Below are positions 47,611 to 57,981 of a DNA stretch of 64,000 bases, piece by piece (position 1 is the first letter of the stretch; each line of letters begins with the position of its first letter). The notes below the pieces were generated by a model. The model was not told the DNA's origin. It saw only the letters and a list, made by a program, of their open reading frames with translations, and made no database searches. The stretch is from Caldicellulosiruptor saccharolyticus DSM 8903 (lineage in GTDB: Bacteria; Bacillota; Thermoanaerobacteria; Caldicellulosiruptorales; Caldicellulosiruptoraceae): NCBI RefSeq assembly GCF_000016545.1, contig NC_009437.1:2444501-2508500 (forward strand), in the 5' to 3' direction. Made by a program: the position numbers and the translations under genes.

Positions 47611-48663
47611 ATGAGAAAAGTCACAATTGATGAATTGCAAGAAGGTATGAAGCTTGCAAGAGATGTGTTTACTGAAAATGGCAAGCTTTTGCTTCCCGAA
47701 GGATTTATCATAAAGCCCTCATTTATTGAAAAACTAAAGGAATACAATATTGACAGTGTTTATGTTGAAGATGAAATAACAAAAAATTACGTAAAGGAAG
47801 AGATTATTTATCATGAAACATTTATTGCAATTCAAGATTTGATGGTCTCAGCAAAGACAGGTGAAATTGTTGACCCCTTTGTTGCTCGTGAGATTGTTAA
47901 TGATATTGTTGCCGAGATAATTCAAGAAGAGGATGTATTTTTGAAGATTGTTGGATTTAGAGATGTTGATAATTATACATATTTTCATTCAGTAGATGTT
48001 AGCATCTTTTCTGCAATAATAGGAAAGCTTTTAGGTTTTGAGAGAAAAAAGATAGAAGATTTAGCCTTAGCAGCTTTGCTACATGATTTTGGTAAGATGA
48101 AGATTCTTCCAGAAATTCTCAATAAACCGGCAAAACTTACAGATGAAGAGTTTGAAGAAATGAAAAAGCACACTATTTATGGATATCAAATGGTCAAAAA
48201 TATGGAAGGGATTTCAGAAGAGATTGCAGAAGTAGCACTTTTACACCACGAAAGGCTTGACGGGTCAGGCTATCCACTAAAATTAAAAGGTGATAAGATT
48301 CCTATTTTTGCAAGAATTATAGCAATTGCAGATGTGTATGATGCTCTTACAGCTGACAGAGTTTACAAGAAAAAGGTGGTGCCCACTAAAGCAGCTGATT
48401 ACCTTTTAAAATATGCAGGAATTCAGTTTGACAAAGAGATTGTACAAAAGTTTTTGAAGATGGTTGTGAAATACCCTGTTGGATGTTTTGTTGTTCTTAA
48501 CACAGGTGAAATTGCAATCGTGTATGAAGAAAATCCATTCAATAAAACAAGGCCTATTGTAAAAGTGGTTGCACGGAAGGAAGGCCCACCAGTACTCACC
48601 CCATACTACATAGACCTTGCCCAGGACCAAAAGAGAGAGATTATTGATGTTATAAATTACTAA
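47611..48663 (+). CDS. HD-GYP domain phosphodiesterase
   Basis: 350 residues. The N-terminal region (1-70) resembles the short regulatory segment found before many HD-GYP domains. The catalytic domain has His126, HDFGK (158-162), the His187 region and HHERLDGSGYP (212-222), so all metal ligands and the GYP motif are intact. These enzymes hydrolyse c-di-GMP to pGpG or GMP. A 70-residue C-terminal extension follows. It has no neighbour in operon, but a diguanylate cyclase and a c-di-GMP riboswitch lie within 12 kb. RBS AAAGGAG. Confidence 0.88.
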   Translation: MRKVTIDELQEGMKLARDVFTENGKLLLPEGFIIKPSFIEKLKEYNIDSVYVEDEITKNYVKEEIIYHETFIAIQDLMVSAKTGEIVDPFVAREIVNDIVAEIIQEEDVFLKIVGFRDVDNYTYFHSVDVSIFSAIIGKLLGFERKKIEDLALAALLHDFGKMKILPEILNKPAKLTDEEFEEMKKHTIYGYQMVKNMEGISEEIAEVALLHHERLDGSGYPLKLKGDKIPIFARIIAIADVYDALTADRVYKKKVVPTKAADYLLKYAGIQFDKEIVQKFLKMVVKYPVGCFVVLNTGEIAIVYEENPFNKTRPIVKVVARKEGPPVLTPYYIDLAQDQKREIIDVINY

Positions 48664-48675
48664 TACAATCTTTTT

Positions 48676-49686
48676 TTATTCCTTTTTGCTAACAAGACTG
48701 ATATAAGGTACTGCATTTGTGCTATAGCTTGAGGTCTGTCCTTTTATCAATTTAAAATACCCTGCAGAGGCTATCATCGCTGCATTGTCTGTACAGTACT
48801 TAAAATCAGGTACGTAAAATTCTATTTGATGCTCACTACATCTTTTTGAAAGTTCTTCCCTGAGTTTTGAGTTAGCAGCAACTCCACCTGCAATTGCAAC
48901 TCTTTTTATGTTTGATTCAAGAGAAAGCTTTATTGTCTTTTCTACCAAAGTGTCAACCACTGCCTTTTGGAATGATGCTGCTACATCCTCTACCTTAAAA
49001 TTCTCTCTACGCTGGTTTAAAGTGTGCACATGGTTTATAACAGCAGATTTTAGCCCACTAAAACTAAAATTGTACCCTTCCACATCAGCTAAAGGGTACT
49101 TATATTTTTCTTCATCTCCATGTCTTGCAACTTTATCTATTGCAGGTCCGCCAGGATACCCCAAACCTAAATACCTTGCGATTTTGTCAAACGCCTCGCC
49201 TGCTGCATCATCTCTTGTCTTTCCAACAACTTCATATCTGTCAAAGTCTTCCAAAATAATCAGATTTGTATGTCCACCTGAAACAACCAAAACTATTAAA
49301 GGCGGTTTGAGCTTGGGATAGGTAATGAAATTTGCGTATATATGTCCTTCTATATGGTTTATAGCAATAAAAGGTATTTTTCTGGCATAGCTTAGTGCCT
49401 TGGCAAACGAAAGTCCAACAAGAAGAGAACCAACAAGTCCAGGCCCATAAGTTGCCGCAACTGCATCTATTTTATCAATATCTATATCTGCCTCTTTTAA
49501 AGCCATGTCAGCTACATACGAAATCTTCTCAACATGTTTTCTTGAAGCTATCTCTGGAACAACTCCACCAAATTGATTGTGAATCTCAATTTGAGAATAC
49601 ACAATGTTTGAAAGAACCTCTCTGCCATCCTTTACAATAGCAGCTGCTGTCTCATCACATGATGTTTCAATACCAAGTACAAGCAT
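48676..49686 (-). CDS. tsaD: tRNA N6-adenosine threonylcarbamoyltransferase TsaD
   Basis: 336 residues. LGIETSCDETAAAIV opens the ASKHA fold; the metal-binding NHIEGHIYA His pair and GGVAANSKLREEL are present. With TsaB, TsaC and TsaE it makes t6A37 in tRNAs reading ANN codons. Old name Gcp, once mistaken for a glycoprotease. No tsaB/tsaE neighbour here. Convergent with the HD-GYP gene, only 12 bp apart. Confidence 0.97.
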   Translation of the reverse strand: MLVLGIETSCDETAAAIVKDGREVLSNIVYSQIEIHNQFGGVVPEIASRKHVEKISYVADMALKEADIDIDKIDAVAATYGPGLVGSLLVGLSFAKALSYARKIPFIAINHIEGHIYANFITYPKLKPPLIVLVVSGGHTNLIILEDFDRYEVVGKTRDDAAGEAFDKIARYLGLGYPGGPAIDKVARHGDEEKYKYPLADVEGYNFSFSGLKSAVINHVHTLNQRRENFKVEDVAASFQKAVVDTLVEKTIKLSLESNIKRVAIAGGVAANSKLREELSKRCSEHQIEFYVPDFKYCTDNAAMIASAGYFKLIKGQTSSYSTNAVPYISLVSKKE

Positions 49687-49781
49687 CTATAATTTGCATC
49701 TCCCTTTCAATGTTCTTTTGAGTAACGTTTTTATTATACCAAATTTTTAATTTGGTTTTAATAAAATATAAGTCGTATTTT

Positions 49782-49790
49782 TGGTATAAT
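49782..49790 (+). promoter_or_regulatory. Extended -10 promoter of uppP
   Basis: TGG followed by TATAAT gives an extended -10 at 49782-49790, with no good -35. About 40 bp before the TTG start. Confidence 0.5.
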
Positions 49791-49825
49791 ATAAGAGTCT
49801 ATTAAAATTTTCAAAGGAGGCATGA

Positions 49826-51566
<1,741 letters not shown>

Positions 51567-51658
51567 AACTTTGTGTTCTCCTACATTCTTTTTCTCAAAT
51601 TAAATGTATTATACTCCTTTATTTAATATGAATACAAACCTACTGGAGGAAAAAGGAA

Positions 51659-52285
51659 ATGGAAGTTCTAAAACAAATCTTTATTTCAATTGCAGAATAT
51701 TTATCACAATTTGGATATTTAGGAATATTTATTGGTATGACTCTTGAGTCTGCATGCATTCCCATTCCTTCTGAGATAATCTTACCACTTGGTGGATATT
51801 TGGTTTATAAAGGTATCGGAAATATATTCTCTATGAGCTTAGTAGCAACACTCGGTGGTTATGCAGGCTCTGTAATTGCATATCTAATTGGATATTATGG
51901 AGGTCGACCCTTTATCCTAAAATATGGGAAGTATTTCTTTATCTCAAAACACGACTTTGAAAGAGCAGAAAAATTCTTTCATAAAAGAGGAGAGATTACA
52001 ATATTCATAAGCCGTCTTTTGCCAGTAATAAGGACGTTTATCTCACTTCCTGCTGGAATTGCAAGGATGAATTTTGTTAAATTTTCTGTGTATACAATCT
52101 TAGGTTCGTTTCCTTGGTCTTTAGTATTTGTGTATCTTGGCAAAAAGCTTGGAGACAACTGGAGAACAATTGAAGAGCATTTAAAAGGCTTAGATTATTT
52201 TATTTTGGCTGTTTTGATAATCGCTATTTTAGGATACGTAATTATCAAGCTGACACGGTCTAAAAAGAGGGTTGATATTGAATAA
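51659..52285 (+). CDS. DedA-family membrane protein
   Basis: 208 residues, SNARE-associated/VTT fold: FIGMTLESACIPIPSEIILPLGGYLVY, then the reentrant FISRLLPVIRTFISLPAGIARMNF with the conserved Arg pair. DedA proteins flip phosphatidylethanolamine or undecaprenyl phosphate across the membrane. With uppP nearby, carrier-lipid recycling is an attractive guess. Start ATG behind GGAGG. Confidence 0.85.
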   Translation: MEVLKQIFISIAEYLSQFGYLGIFIGMTLESACIPIPSEIILPLGGYLVYKGIGNIFSMSLVATLGGYAGSVIAYLIGYYGGRPFILKYGKYFFISKHDFERAEKFFHKRGEITIFISRLLPVIRTFISLPAGIARMNFVKFSVYTILGSFPWSLVFVYLGKKLGDNWRTIEEHLKGLDYFILAVLIIAILGYVIIKLTRSKKRVDIE

Positions 52286-52306
52286 ATATTAATATTGGTG
52301 TATAAT
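52278..52306 (+). promoter_or_regulatory. Sigma-A promoter of argD
   Basis: TTGAAT (52278-52283), 17-bp spacer, TATAAT (52301-52306). The -35 overlaps the last codons of the DedA gene. Confidence 0.7.
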
Positions 52307-52338
52307 TATAAAAAATTTGATTAGTGAGGTAGTAAAAG

Positions 52339-53544
52339 ATGAAAATAGATGAGATTATTTCTTATGATAAACAGCACTATGTAAATGTTTTTGGCGACAG
52401 AATTCCAATTGCATTTGAAAAAGGTGAAGGCTGCATACTTTATGATACAGAAAACAGAGAATATCTTGATTTTATCTCTGGAATTTCAGTGTGCAACTTG
52501 GGCCACAGCCACCCGAAATTTGTTGCAGCTTTAAAAGACCAAATTGAAAAATTAATACACACATCAAGCCTTTTTTATATAGAAAATCAGACCCTTTTGG
52601 CCAAAAAGCTTTGTGAAATTTCACCTTTTGACAAGGTATTCTTCTGCAATTCAGGTGCTGAGGCAAATGAAGCTGCTATAAAGCTTGTAAGAAATTATTT
52701 TTACAAAAAAGGAAGCAATCGATATAAAATTATAACACTTATAAACTCATTTCATGGAAGAACTTTAGCAACGACTGCTGCAACAGGACAAAAGAAGTAT
52801 CAAAAACCATTTGAACCAATGCCAGAAGGATTCTTGAATGTTGAAGCTGATATTGAGAAAATAAGAAGTGCAATAGATGACAAGACAGCAGCTATCATGA
52901 TTGAACTTGTACAAGCAGAAGGTGGAATTAAGGTTCTTGAAAAGAAATTCGTAAATGAAATTTACAAGCTCTGCAAGGAAAACGGAATTTTACTTATAAT
53001 TGATGAAGTTCAAACAGGAATTGGACGATGTGGAAGCCTGTTTTGCTTTGAACAGTATGAAGTCATCCCAGATATAATAACACTTGCAAAGGGACTGGGA
53101 AATGGCATACCAATTGGTGCAATGCTTTGCAAAAAAGAGGTTGCAAGCTTTGAACCTGGTGAGCACGGTTCTACATTTGGCGGGAATTTTTTAGCAACAA
53201 GAGCAGCTTTAGAGGTATTGAAGATAATTGAAGAAGAAAATATAATCGATAATGTAAAGAATATGGGTAGCTATTTAAAACAAAAGCTTTTAGAACTAAA
53301 AGAGCTTTTTAAATCAATTGTAGATGTCCGTGGTTTAGGGCTATTGATTGGAGTGGAATTTTCTTTCCCTGTTAAAGACATGGTGAAAGAGCTTGCATTA
53401 AGTGGGCTTTTGACAAGCAGTTGCGGTGGAGGTAATGTTGTAAGGTTTGCCCCGCCCTTGATTGTTCAAAAAGAACATATTGACAAGGCAATTGAAATCT
53501 TCAAAGAAGTGGTGAAAAGGTATGACAACATGGGAAGAGCTTGA
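52339..53544 (+). CDS. argD: Acetylornithine aminotransferase family protein
   Basis: 401 residues, PLP class III aminotransferase. The PLP Lys lies in ITLAKGLGNGIPIGA; LLIIDEVQTGIGRCG holds the Asp that binds the pyridine nitrogen. VFFCNSGAEANEAAIKLVR is the phosphate loop. NFSIVHG-type omega-transaminase marks are absent, and it best fits ArgD (arginine synthesis), but it stands apart from other arg genes, so a related substrate is possible. Its own promoter overlaps the DedA end. The udg gene begins inside its last 23 bp. Confidence 0.83.
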   Translation: MKIDEIISYDKQHYVNVFGDRIPIAFEKGEGCILYDTENREYLDFISGISVCNLGHSHPKFVAALKDQIEKLIHTSSLFYIENQTLLAKKLCEISPFDKVFFCNSGAEANEAAIKLVRNYFYKKGSNRYKIITLINSFHGRTLATTAATGQKKYQKPFEPMPEGFLNVEADIEKIRSAIDDKTAAIMIELVQAEGGIKVLEKKFVNEIYKLCKENGILLIIDEVQTGIGRCGSLFCFEQYEVIPDIITLAKGLGNGIPIGAMLCKKEVASFEPGEHGSTFGGNFLATRAALEVLKIIEEENIIDNVKNMGSYLKQKLLELKELFKSIVDVRGLGLLIGVEFSFPVKDMVKELALSGLLTSSCGGGNVVRFAPPLIVQKEHIDKAIEIFKEVVKRYDNMGRA

Positions 53545-54085
53545 AAGAAGCTGTCTTTCTTGCACAAAATGCCCAATTTCAAAAGACAGGACAAATGTTG
53601 TAATTGGAGATGGCAACAAAAACGCAAAGCTCATGTTTATTGGCGAAGCACCGGGTGAAGAAGAAGATAAGCAAGGAAAACCTTTTGTCGGAAGAGCAGG
53701 AAAGCTTCTTGATCTTGCGCTGGATGCTCTTGAACTTTCACGTGAAAATGATTTTTATATATGCAACATCCTGAAGTGTCGACCACCCAACAATCGTGTA
53801 CCTACAGAGTACGAAGCCCAAAATTGCTTACCTTATTTGCGGGCACAAGTAAAGCTTGTTCAGCCAAAGATAATAGTCTGTCTTGGTGCAACTGCTATGA
53901 AATATATTCTTGGTAGGAATCTTAAAATCACTCAAGACAGGGGCAAGTGGTTTCAAAAAGGTGAGTTTCACATTATGGCTACATACCATCCAGCAGCACT
54001 TCTTCGCGATCCCAGCAAAAGAGAGGATTTTTACAGGGATCTGAAAAGTGTGAAAGAGAAGTTAAAAGAAATGATTCAATTTTAA
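53522..54085 (+). CDS. Type 4/5 uracil-DNA glycosylase (Fe-S)
   Basis: 187 residues. SCTKCPISKDR and CNILKCRPPNNRVPTEYEAQNC provide the four cluster Cys of family 4 UDG. GEAPGEEEDKQGKPFVGRAGKLL is the catalytic motif A, and ATYHPAALLRDPSKRE is motif B (His). Removes uracil from DNA, important at high temperature. The start overlaps argD by 23 bp, so coupled translation is probable. Confidence 0.9.
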   Translation: MTTWEELERSCLSCTKCPISKDRTNVVIGDGNKNAKLMFIGEAPGEEEDKQGKPFVGRAGKLLDLALDALELSRENDFYICNILKCRPPNNRVPTEYEAQNCLPYLRAQVKLVQPKIIVCLGATAMKYILGRNLKITQDRGKWFQKGEFHIMATYHPAALLRDPSKREDFYRDLKSVKEKLKEMIQF

Positions 54086-54128
54086 AAGGGCTGTAAACAA
54101 CCTATGTATAAGCGTTTACAGCCCTTTC
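54084..54128. terminator. Bidirectional terminator between udg and the SLH gene
   Basis: Perfect 14-bp inverted repeat, AAAGGGCTGTAAAC (54085-54098) with GTTTACAGCCCTTT (54114-54127), flanked by short T-tracts on both strands. Confidence 0.82.
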
Positions 54129-54133
54129 GAATT

Positions 54134-55861
54134 TTATGGAATTTTAACTTTTAAGACATTACCTCCAACTATTCTATCAGTATAAATTGCATAAATTGTT
54201 ATATAGTAGTAATGCCCTCTCTTTATGTCTTTATATTCATTGTTTATTAAATACTTATCCTTTGCTTTTACATTTATTGAGGTAATATTTCTATCAGTTA
54301 TTGTTGCCAGCAAACCATCTTTTATATAGTCAGGTGTTGAATTGTTTTCTGAGATAACTATTTTATATCCTAACAATTTATCATTATCTATTTTGTTCCA
54401 TCTTAGAGATATATATCTTATACCAAAAAATTTTTTTATGGTCTTCGCTTCAAGTTTTGGCCTTAGGTTTGCTATGTCTAAGTTTGAGTAATAAACTGCT
54501 TTTACACTATTGCCCGCAACAAATCTGTCTTGATACTGGGCAGTCACGCTAAAATAATACTCCTCACCATCTCTTAAATACTCACCAAAGTCTCCTCCCT
54601 TATAAGGTATAGTATTGTCAATTGTTATTTGGGTCGTATTCTTATCATTAATAAAAACAAGATAGCCATTATCAGGATATTTTGGTTCCTTATTTTTCTT
54701 AGAAATTACTACATAGTATCCAATTAACCTCGAATCATTTATTGGTTGCCAGCTCAGGACAAATTTATTATCTTTATACTCATACTTCACATAGGGTTTT
54801 TCAAAATAATTAGGTACTACTGGCATTTTCAGTTTTATCGAATTGCCTTTTACATACACATTGTTGTCATAAATAGCAGTCACACTAAAATAATACTCTT
54901 CTCCACTTTTTAGGTAAACTCCAAAATCACCATTATTATATTTTGAGTCCACGCTTATTTCAATGTAAGTATTATCTCTGTTATTGAATATAGTGAGATA
55001 GCCATCCTTAGGATACTCAGGTTCAATATTGTTCTTGGAAATAACAACTGCATATCCTTTTAATCTGGTGTCGTTTATCCTATTCCAAACCAAAACTACT
55101 TTATCGCCTTTTGTGTATCCACTCACGTTGGGTTTTTGATAACCGGGCTGCTGATTATTTTGAGCTCCATTGTTATCGTCATAAGTTATTTTTTCCTCTC
55201 TGGTATTAATAACATTATAAAGAAGCATAGCTGCTTGGGCACGTGTAAGAACACCTTGTGGGTCAAACCTTAACTGATTAGAATTGGTAACTGGGTTACC
55301 TATCATAATGCCTTTTGAAATTGCTATTGCAATATATTTCATTAAATTAGGCGATATTTGGTCTTTGTCAATGTAATTATTTAATATGCTCATATCTACA
55401 TTCTCATTTTGTAAACCTTTTGCTTTAACAAGCGCAACTGCCATATCTTCTCTCACTGCATAATCAGAAGGTTTAAAGTAGTCACCATTTGCAGTTCTAA
55501 ATCCTGTCAAATAATATTTTGCACTTTCAACATATGGATAAGCCCAATGGTCCTTAGGGACATCTTTAAAGGATGGCGTATCTGTTACTTTTATCGGTAG
55601 ATTTAGTGCTACCACCATTATTCTTGCAAATTCCGCACGAGTCACAGGATTGTCAGGTCTGAAAGTATTGTCTGGATAGCCCGTAATAATTCCTCTTTCA
55701 ACCATAAACTTTACAGCATTATAAGCCCAGTGATTTTGCGGTAAATCTGAAAAAATAGGACTTGATGTGTCTTGAGCAAAAGCAATTGCAGAAAAAATTT
55801 GTACAATAGCAAAAACCAACACCACACATATCAGCAATAGACGTTTTTTAAATACTTTCAT
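54134..55861 (-). CDS. S-layer (SLH) surface protein with three novel FN3-like repeats
   Basis: 575 residues: signal peptide ending in AFAQD (about 1-30), then three SLH domains (about 31-90, 92-150, 160-220), with ITGYPDNTFRPDNPVTRAEFARIM in the first. A Gln/Asn linker follows, then three related repeats of about 100 residues (about 245-350, 352-455, 460-575). Each repeat has W-x-x-I-(N/D)-D-x-x-L-x-GY-x-(V/I)-VIS in its first half and YYFSVTA-like text near its end. SLH domains bind wall polymer, so the protein is displayed on the surface; the repeats look like fibronectin type III folds. No catalytic domain is seen. Divergent from the signalling operon. Confidence 0.85.
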   Translation of the reverse strand: MKVFKKRLLLICVVLVFAIVQIFSAIAFAQDTSSPIFSDLPQNHWAYNAVKFMVERGIITGYPDNTFRPDNPVTRAEFARIMVVALNLPIKVTDTPSFKDVPKDHWAYPYVESAKYYLTGFRTANGDYFKPSDYAVREDMAVALVKAKGLQNENVDMSILNNYIDKDQISPNLMKYIAIAISKGIMIGNPVTNSNQLRFDPQGVLTRAQAAMLLYNVINTREEKITYDDNNGAQNNQQPGYQKPNVSGYTKGDKVVLVWNRINDTRLKGYAVVISKNNIEPEYPKDGYLTIFNNRDNTYIEISVDSKYNNGDFGVYLKSGEEYYFSVTAIYDNNVYVKGNSIKLKMPVVPNYFEKPYVKYEYKDNKFVLSWQPINDSRLIGYYVVISKKNKEPKYPDNGYLVFINDKNTTQITIDNTIPYKGGDFGEYLRDGEEYYFSVTAQYQDRFVAGNSVKAVYYSNLDIANLRPKLEAKTIKKFFGIRYISLRWNKIDNDKLLGYKIVISENNSTPDYIKDGLLATITDRNITSINVKAKDKYLINNEYKDIKRGHYYYITIYAIYTDRIVGGNVLKVKIP

Positions 55862-55986
55862 CCTCCTCTGAACCCCTTTCTTAAATTAATTTTGCTTATG
55901 ATACTTCCATTATAACCATAATTTTTATAATTTATATTATCAAATGATTACAAAATTGTGTAATTTATTTCTAACCTTATTTTTGA

Positions 55987-56015
55987 TTGATTTACCAACA
56001 AAATTTTGCGATAAT
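55987..56015 (+). promoter_or_regulatory. Promoter of the GAF/MBL/GGDEF operon
   Basis: TTGATT (55987-55992), 17-bp spacer, GATAAT (56010-56015), about 40 bp before the ATG. Confidence 0.55.
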
Positions 56016-56056
56016 TTTAATATAGCGATTTTCTCAAAAGTGGTGACTTTGACATT

Positions 56057-57205
56057 ATGATAGAACTTTATGACCAAATTTCGAAATTACGAAATATTCT
56101 TGAGAAATTGAGCTCCTATGTATTATATGTCTCAACTGAAAAAAATATAGAGGATATTCTCCTTCAAACCATTGATATATGTTTAGAACTTACAACAAGT
56201 GATGGTGCCACAATTTATCTTAAAGAAATGATTGAAAACGAGGAAAAACTTGTAATCAAAGCTACAAAAAATCAATCAGTCAATTTTGAATTCTACTTGG
56301 GATACTCACTGCCTATAAACTCTATTAGTTTAGCAGGATATGTTGCTTCTAACCGCAAACCTGTGGTTATAAACAACACTTTATCTTTACCTGAAAATCA
56401 TGAATATAGGCAATTCAAATTTTTTGACAGGAGTTTGCATTATATTACAATTAACACTATAACAGTACCAATTTTTGATTACACAAACAGTGTTATAGGA
56501 GTTTTGCAAGTTGTTAATAAGAAGGCAAAACCTCAATTAAAACTTGAAGAAAATAATGCTCATCTATTTACTATTGACTATACTGATAACGATGCAAGAA
56601 TAATATTAGCAATCTCGGCGCTTTTAGGAATTATTTTAGATAGAATTTGGCTTCATCAAAAAAATGAACAACTGATAACAAATACTCAAAAGATGCTAAG
56701 TAATATTTTCGACTCGGTAAAAAAATCAATTTTGACTTTAAATGATATAATGCTGACAGGTCAGCAAAAGTTCATAGAGTATCTTCAAGCTGAGAAAAGA
56801 AAAAAAGTTCTTGAGTTTAAAGAAGGACTTGAACTTTGTAAAAAACAAATTGAACTCTCAAAAGTTACTGAGACAATTATAACTGTATGTTATTTATCAA
56901 TCGAAACTTCAGATAATAAAGTATCAAATATATTCTATGAAGTACTTTCATCAGAAATAAGAATATATGACATTCCTGTAATGGTAAAAGAAAATGAGTA
57001 TGTCCTTCTACTTTACAACGTTGACTTGATAAAAGCTAAAATGATTGCCAAAAGGATAGAAAGAAAAATGATTGAAAAGGCAAATTCACAAAATTATAAC
57101 CTTCCATTCAAAACCAAATGGAGTTTTTATGAAATAAAACCTTCAGAAGAAAAAACTCTCGAGGAAATATTTGAAAGTTTAAAAAGTACTGTTGGAGATC
57201 TTTAA
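56057..57205 (+). CDS. GAF protein with degenerate GGDEF domain (probable c-di-GMP receptor)
   Basis: 382 residues, paralogous to the GAF-GGDEF protein encoded two genes downstream. GAF domain (about 20-200): TSDGATIYLKE, LAGYVASNRKPVVINN and VIGVLQVVNKK. A linker coiled coil comes next, then a shortened GGDEF-like domain. The metal/nucleotide segment is deleted and the signature is KENEY (311-315) instead of GGDEF, so it cannot be a normal diguanylate cyclase. The RxxD inhibitory-site motif, RIYD (302-305), stays exactly five residues before it. Degenerate GGDEF domains with an intact I-site are known to act as c-di-GMP receptors (for example PelD). First gene of the operon. Confidence 0.82.
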   Translation: MIELYDQISKLRNILEKLSSYVLYVSTEKNIEDILLQTIDICLELTTSDGATIYLKEMIENEEKLVIKATKNQSVNFEFYLGYSLPINSISLAGYVASNRKPVVINNTLSLPENHEYRQFKFFDRSLHYITINTITVPIFDYTNSVIGVLQVVNKKAKPQLKLEENNAHLFTIDYTDNDARIILAISALLGIILDRIWLHQKNEQLITNTQKMLSNIFDSVKKSILTLNDIMLTGQQKFIEYLQAEKRKKVLEFKEGLELCKKQIELSKVTETIITVCYLSIETSDNKVSNIFYEVLSSEIRIYDIPVMVKENEYVLLLYNVDLIKAKMIAKRIERKMIEKANSQNYNLPFKTKWSFYEIKPSEEKTLEEIFESLKSTVGDL

Positions 57206-57249
57206 ATTGTTTTTAATTTGTTAATTAAGAAATGGTGGTGAAGAAAAAA

Positions 57250-57981
57250 ATGTCAAAGGAAAACCCTTTAAAATTTCTGGGAATCGGAAGTGCTTTTAAT
57301 CCTAATTATAACAATACCTCTGCTTACTTTGAATTGGAAGATAATCTTTTTTTAATTGACTGTGGTGGAGGTATATTTAACTCCCTTTTGAGTTTGAAAC
57401 TACTTGAAAAATATCTACATTTAAATGTTTTAATAACTCATACACACCCTGACCATATTGCAAGTTTAGGTCAATTAATCTTGTATTGTTATTATCAACT
57501 AAACAAGAAAATAACTCTTATCTTCCCTCAATCTGAAATAATATTAAATTTACTTGACTATATGGGTATCAGAAATGACATATACATTTTGAAAACCCCT
57601 CAGGACTTTGTTAACTATCTCAGTAAACTTACGGTAATATCTTTAGAACAAGTTCATGTAAATGAATTGCCTTGTTTTGGATATCTAATTTACTTGAATA
57701 ACGTAACATTTTATTACAGTGGGGACTCAAAATCAATTCCTCTTTATATCCTAACCAAATTTTTGGAAGGCGAAATAGATTTTTTATTCCAAGATACTTG
57801 TTCAGAAAATCATAACCATCATCCCCATCTTTCCATAAAGGAACTCTCAGAACAAATACCACCCTCAAAAAGAAAACAGGTTTATTGCATGCATATTGAT
57901 GAGAAGTTTGATGTAAATTTAGCTAAAAATTTAGGTTTTAATATACCTCAAGAAATTATAGTTGAGAGGGATGCAAAATGA
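57250..57981 (+). CDS. Metallo-beta-lactamase-fold hydrolase, RNase Z/phosphodiesterase-like
   Basis: 243 residues. The metal motifs of a working MBL enzyme are all present: HTHPDH (64-69), VHVNELPCFGY (third His), YYSGDS (bridging Asp) and a late CMHID. The GIGSAFNPNYNNTSAYFE start and FGYLIYLNNVTFYYSGDS resemble RNase Z, ElaC-like and cyclic-nucleotide phosphodiesterase members, not beta-lactamases. Substrate unknown; a nucleotide or phosphodiester is likely by family. ATG at 57250 is preferred (GGTGGTGA upstream). It is sandwiched between two GAF proteins, and its stop overlaps the next start by 4 bp (ATGA). Confidence 0.78.
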   Translation: MSKENPLKFLGIGSAFNPNYNNTSAYFELEDNLFLIDCGGGIFNSLLSLKLLEKYLHLNVLITHTHPDHIASLGQLILYCYYQLNKKITLIFPQSEIILNLLDYMGIRNDIYILKTPQDFVNYLSKLTVISLEQVHVNELPCFGYLIYLNNVTFYYSGDSKSIPLYILTKFLEGEIDFLFQDTCSENHNHHPHLSIKELSEQIPPSKRKQVYCMHIDEKFDVNLAKNLGFNIPQEIIVERDAK

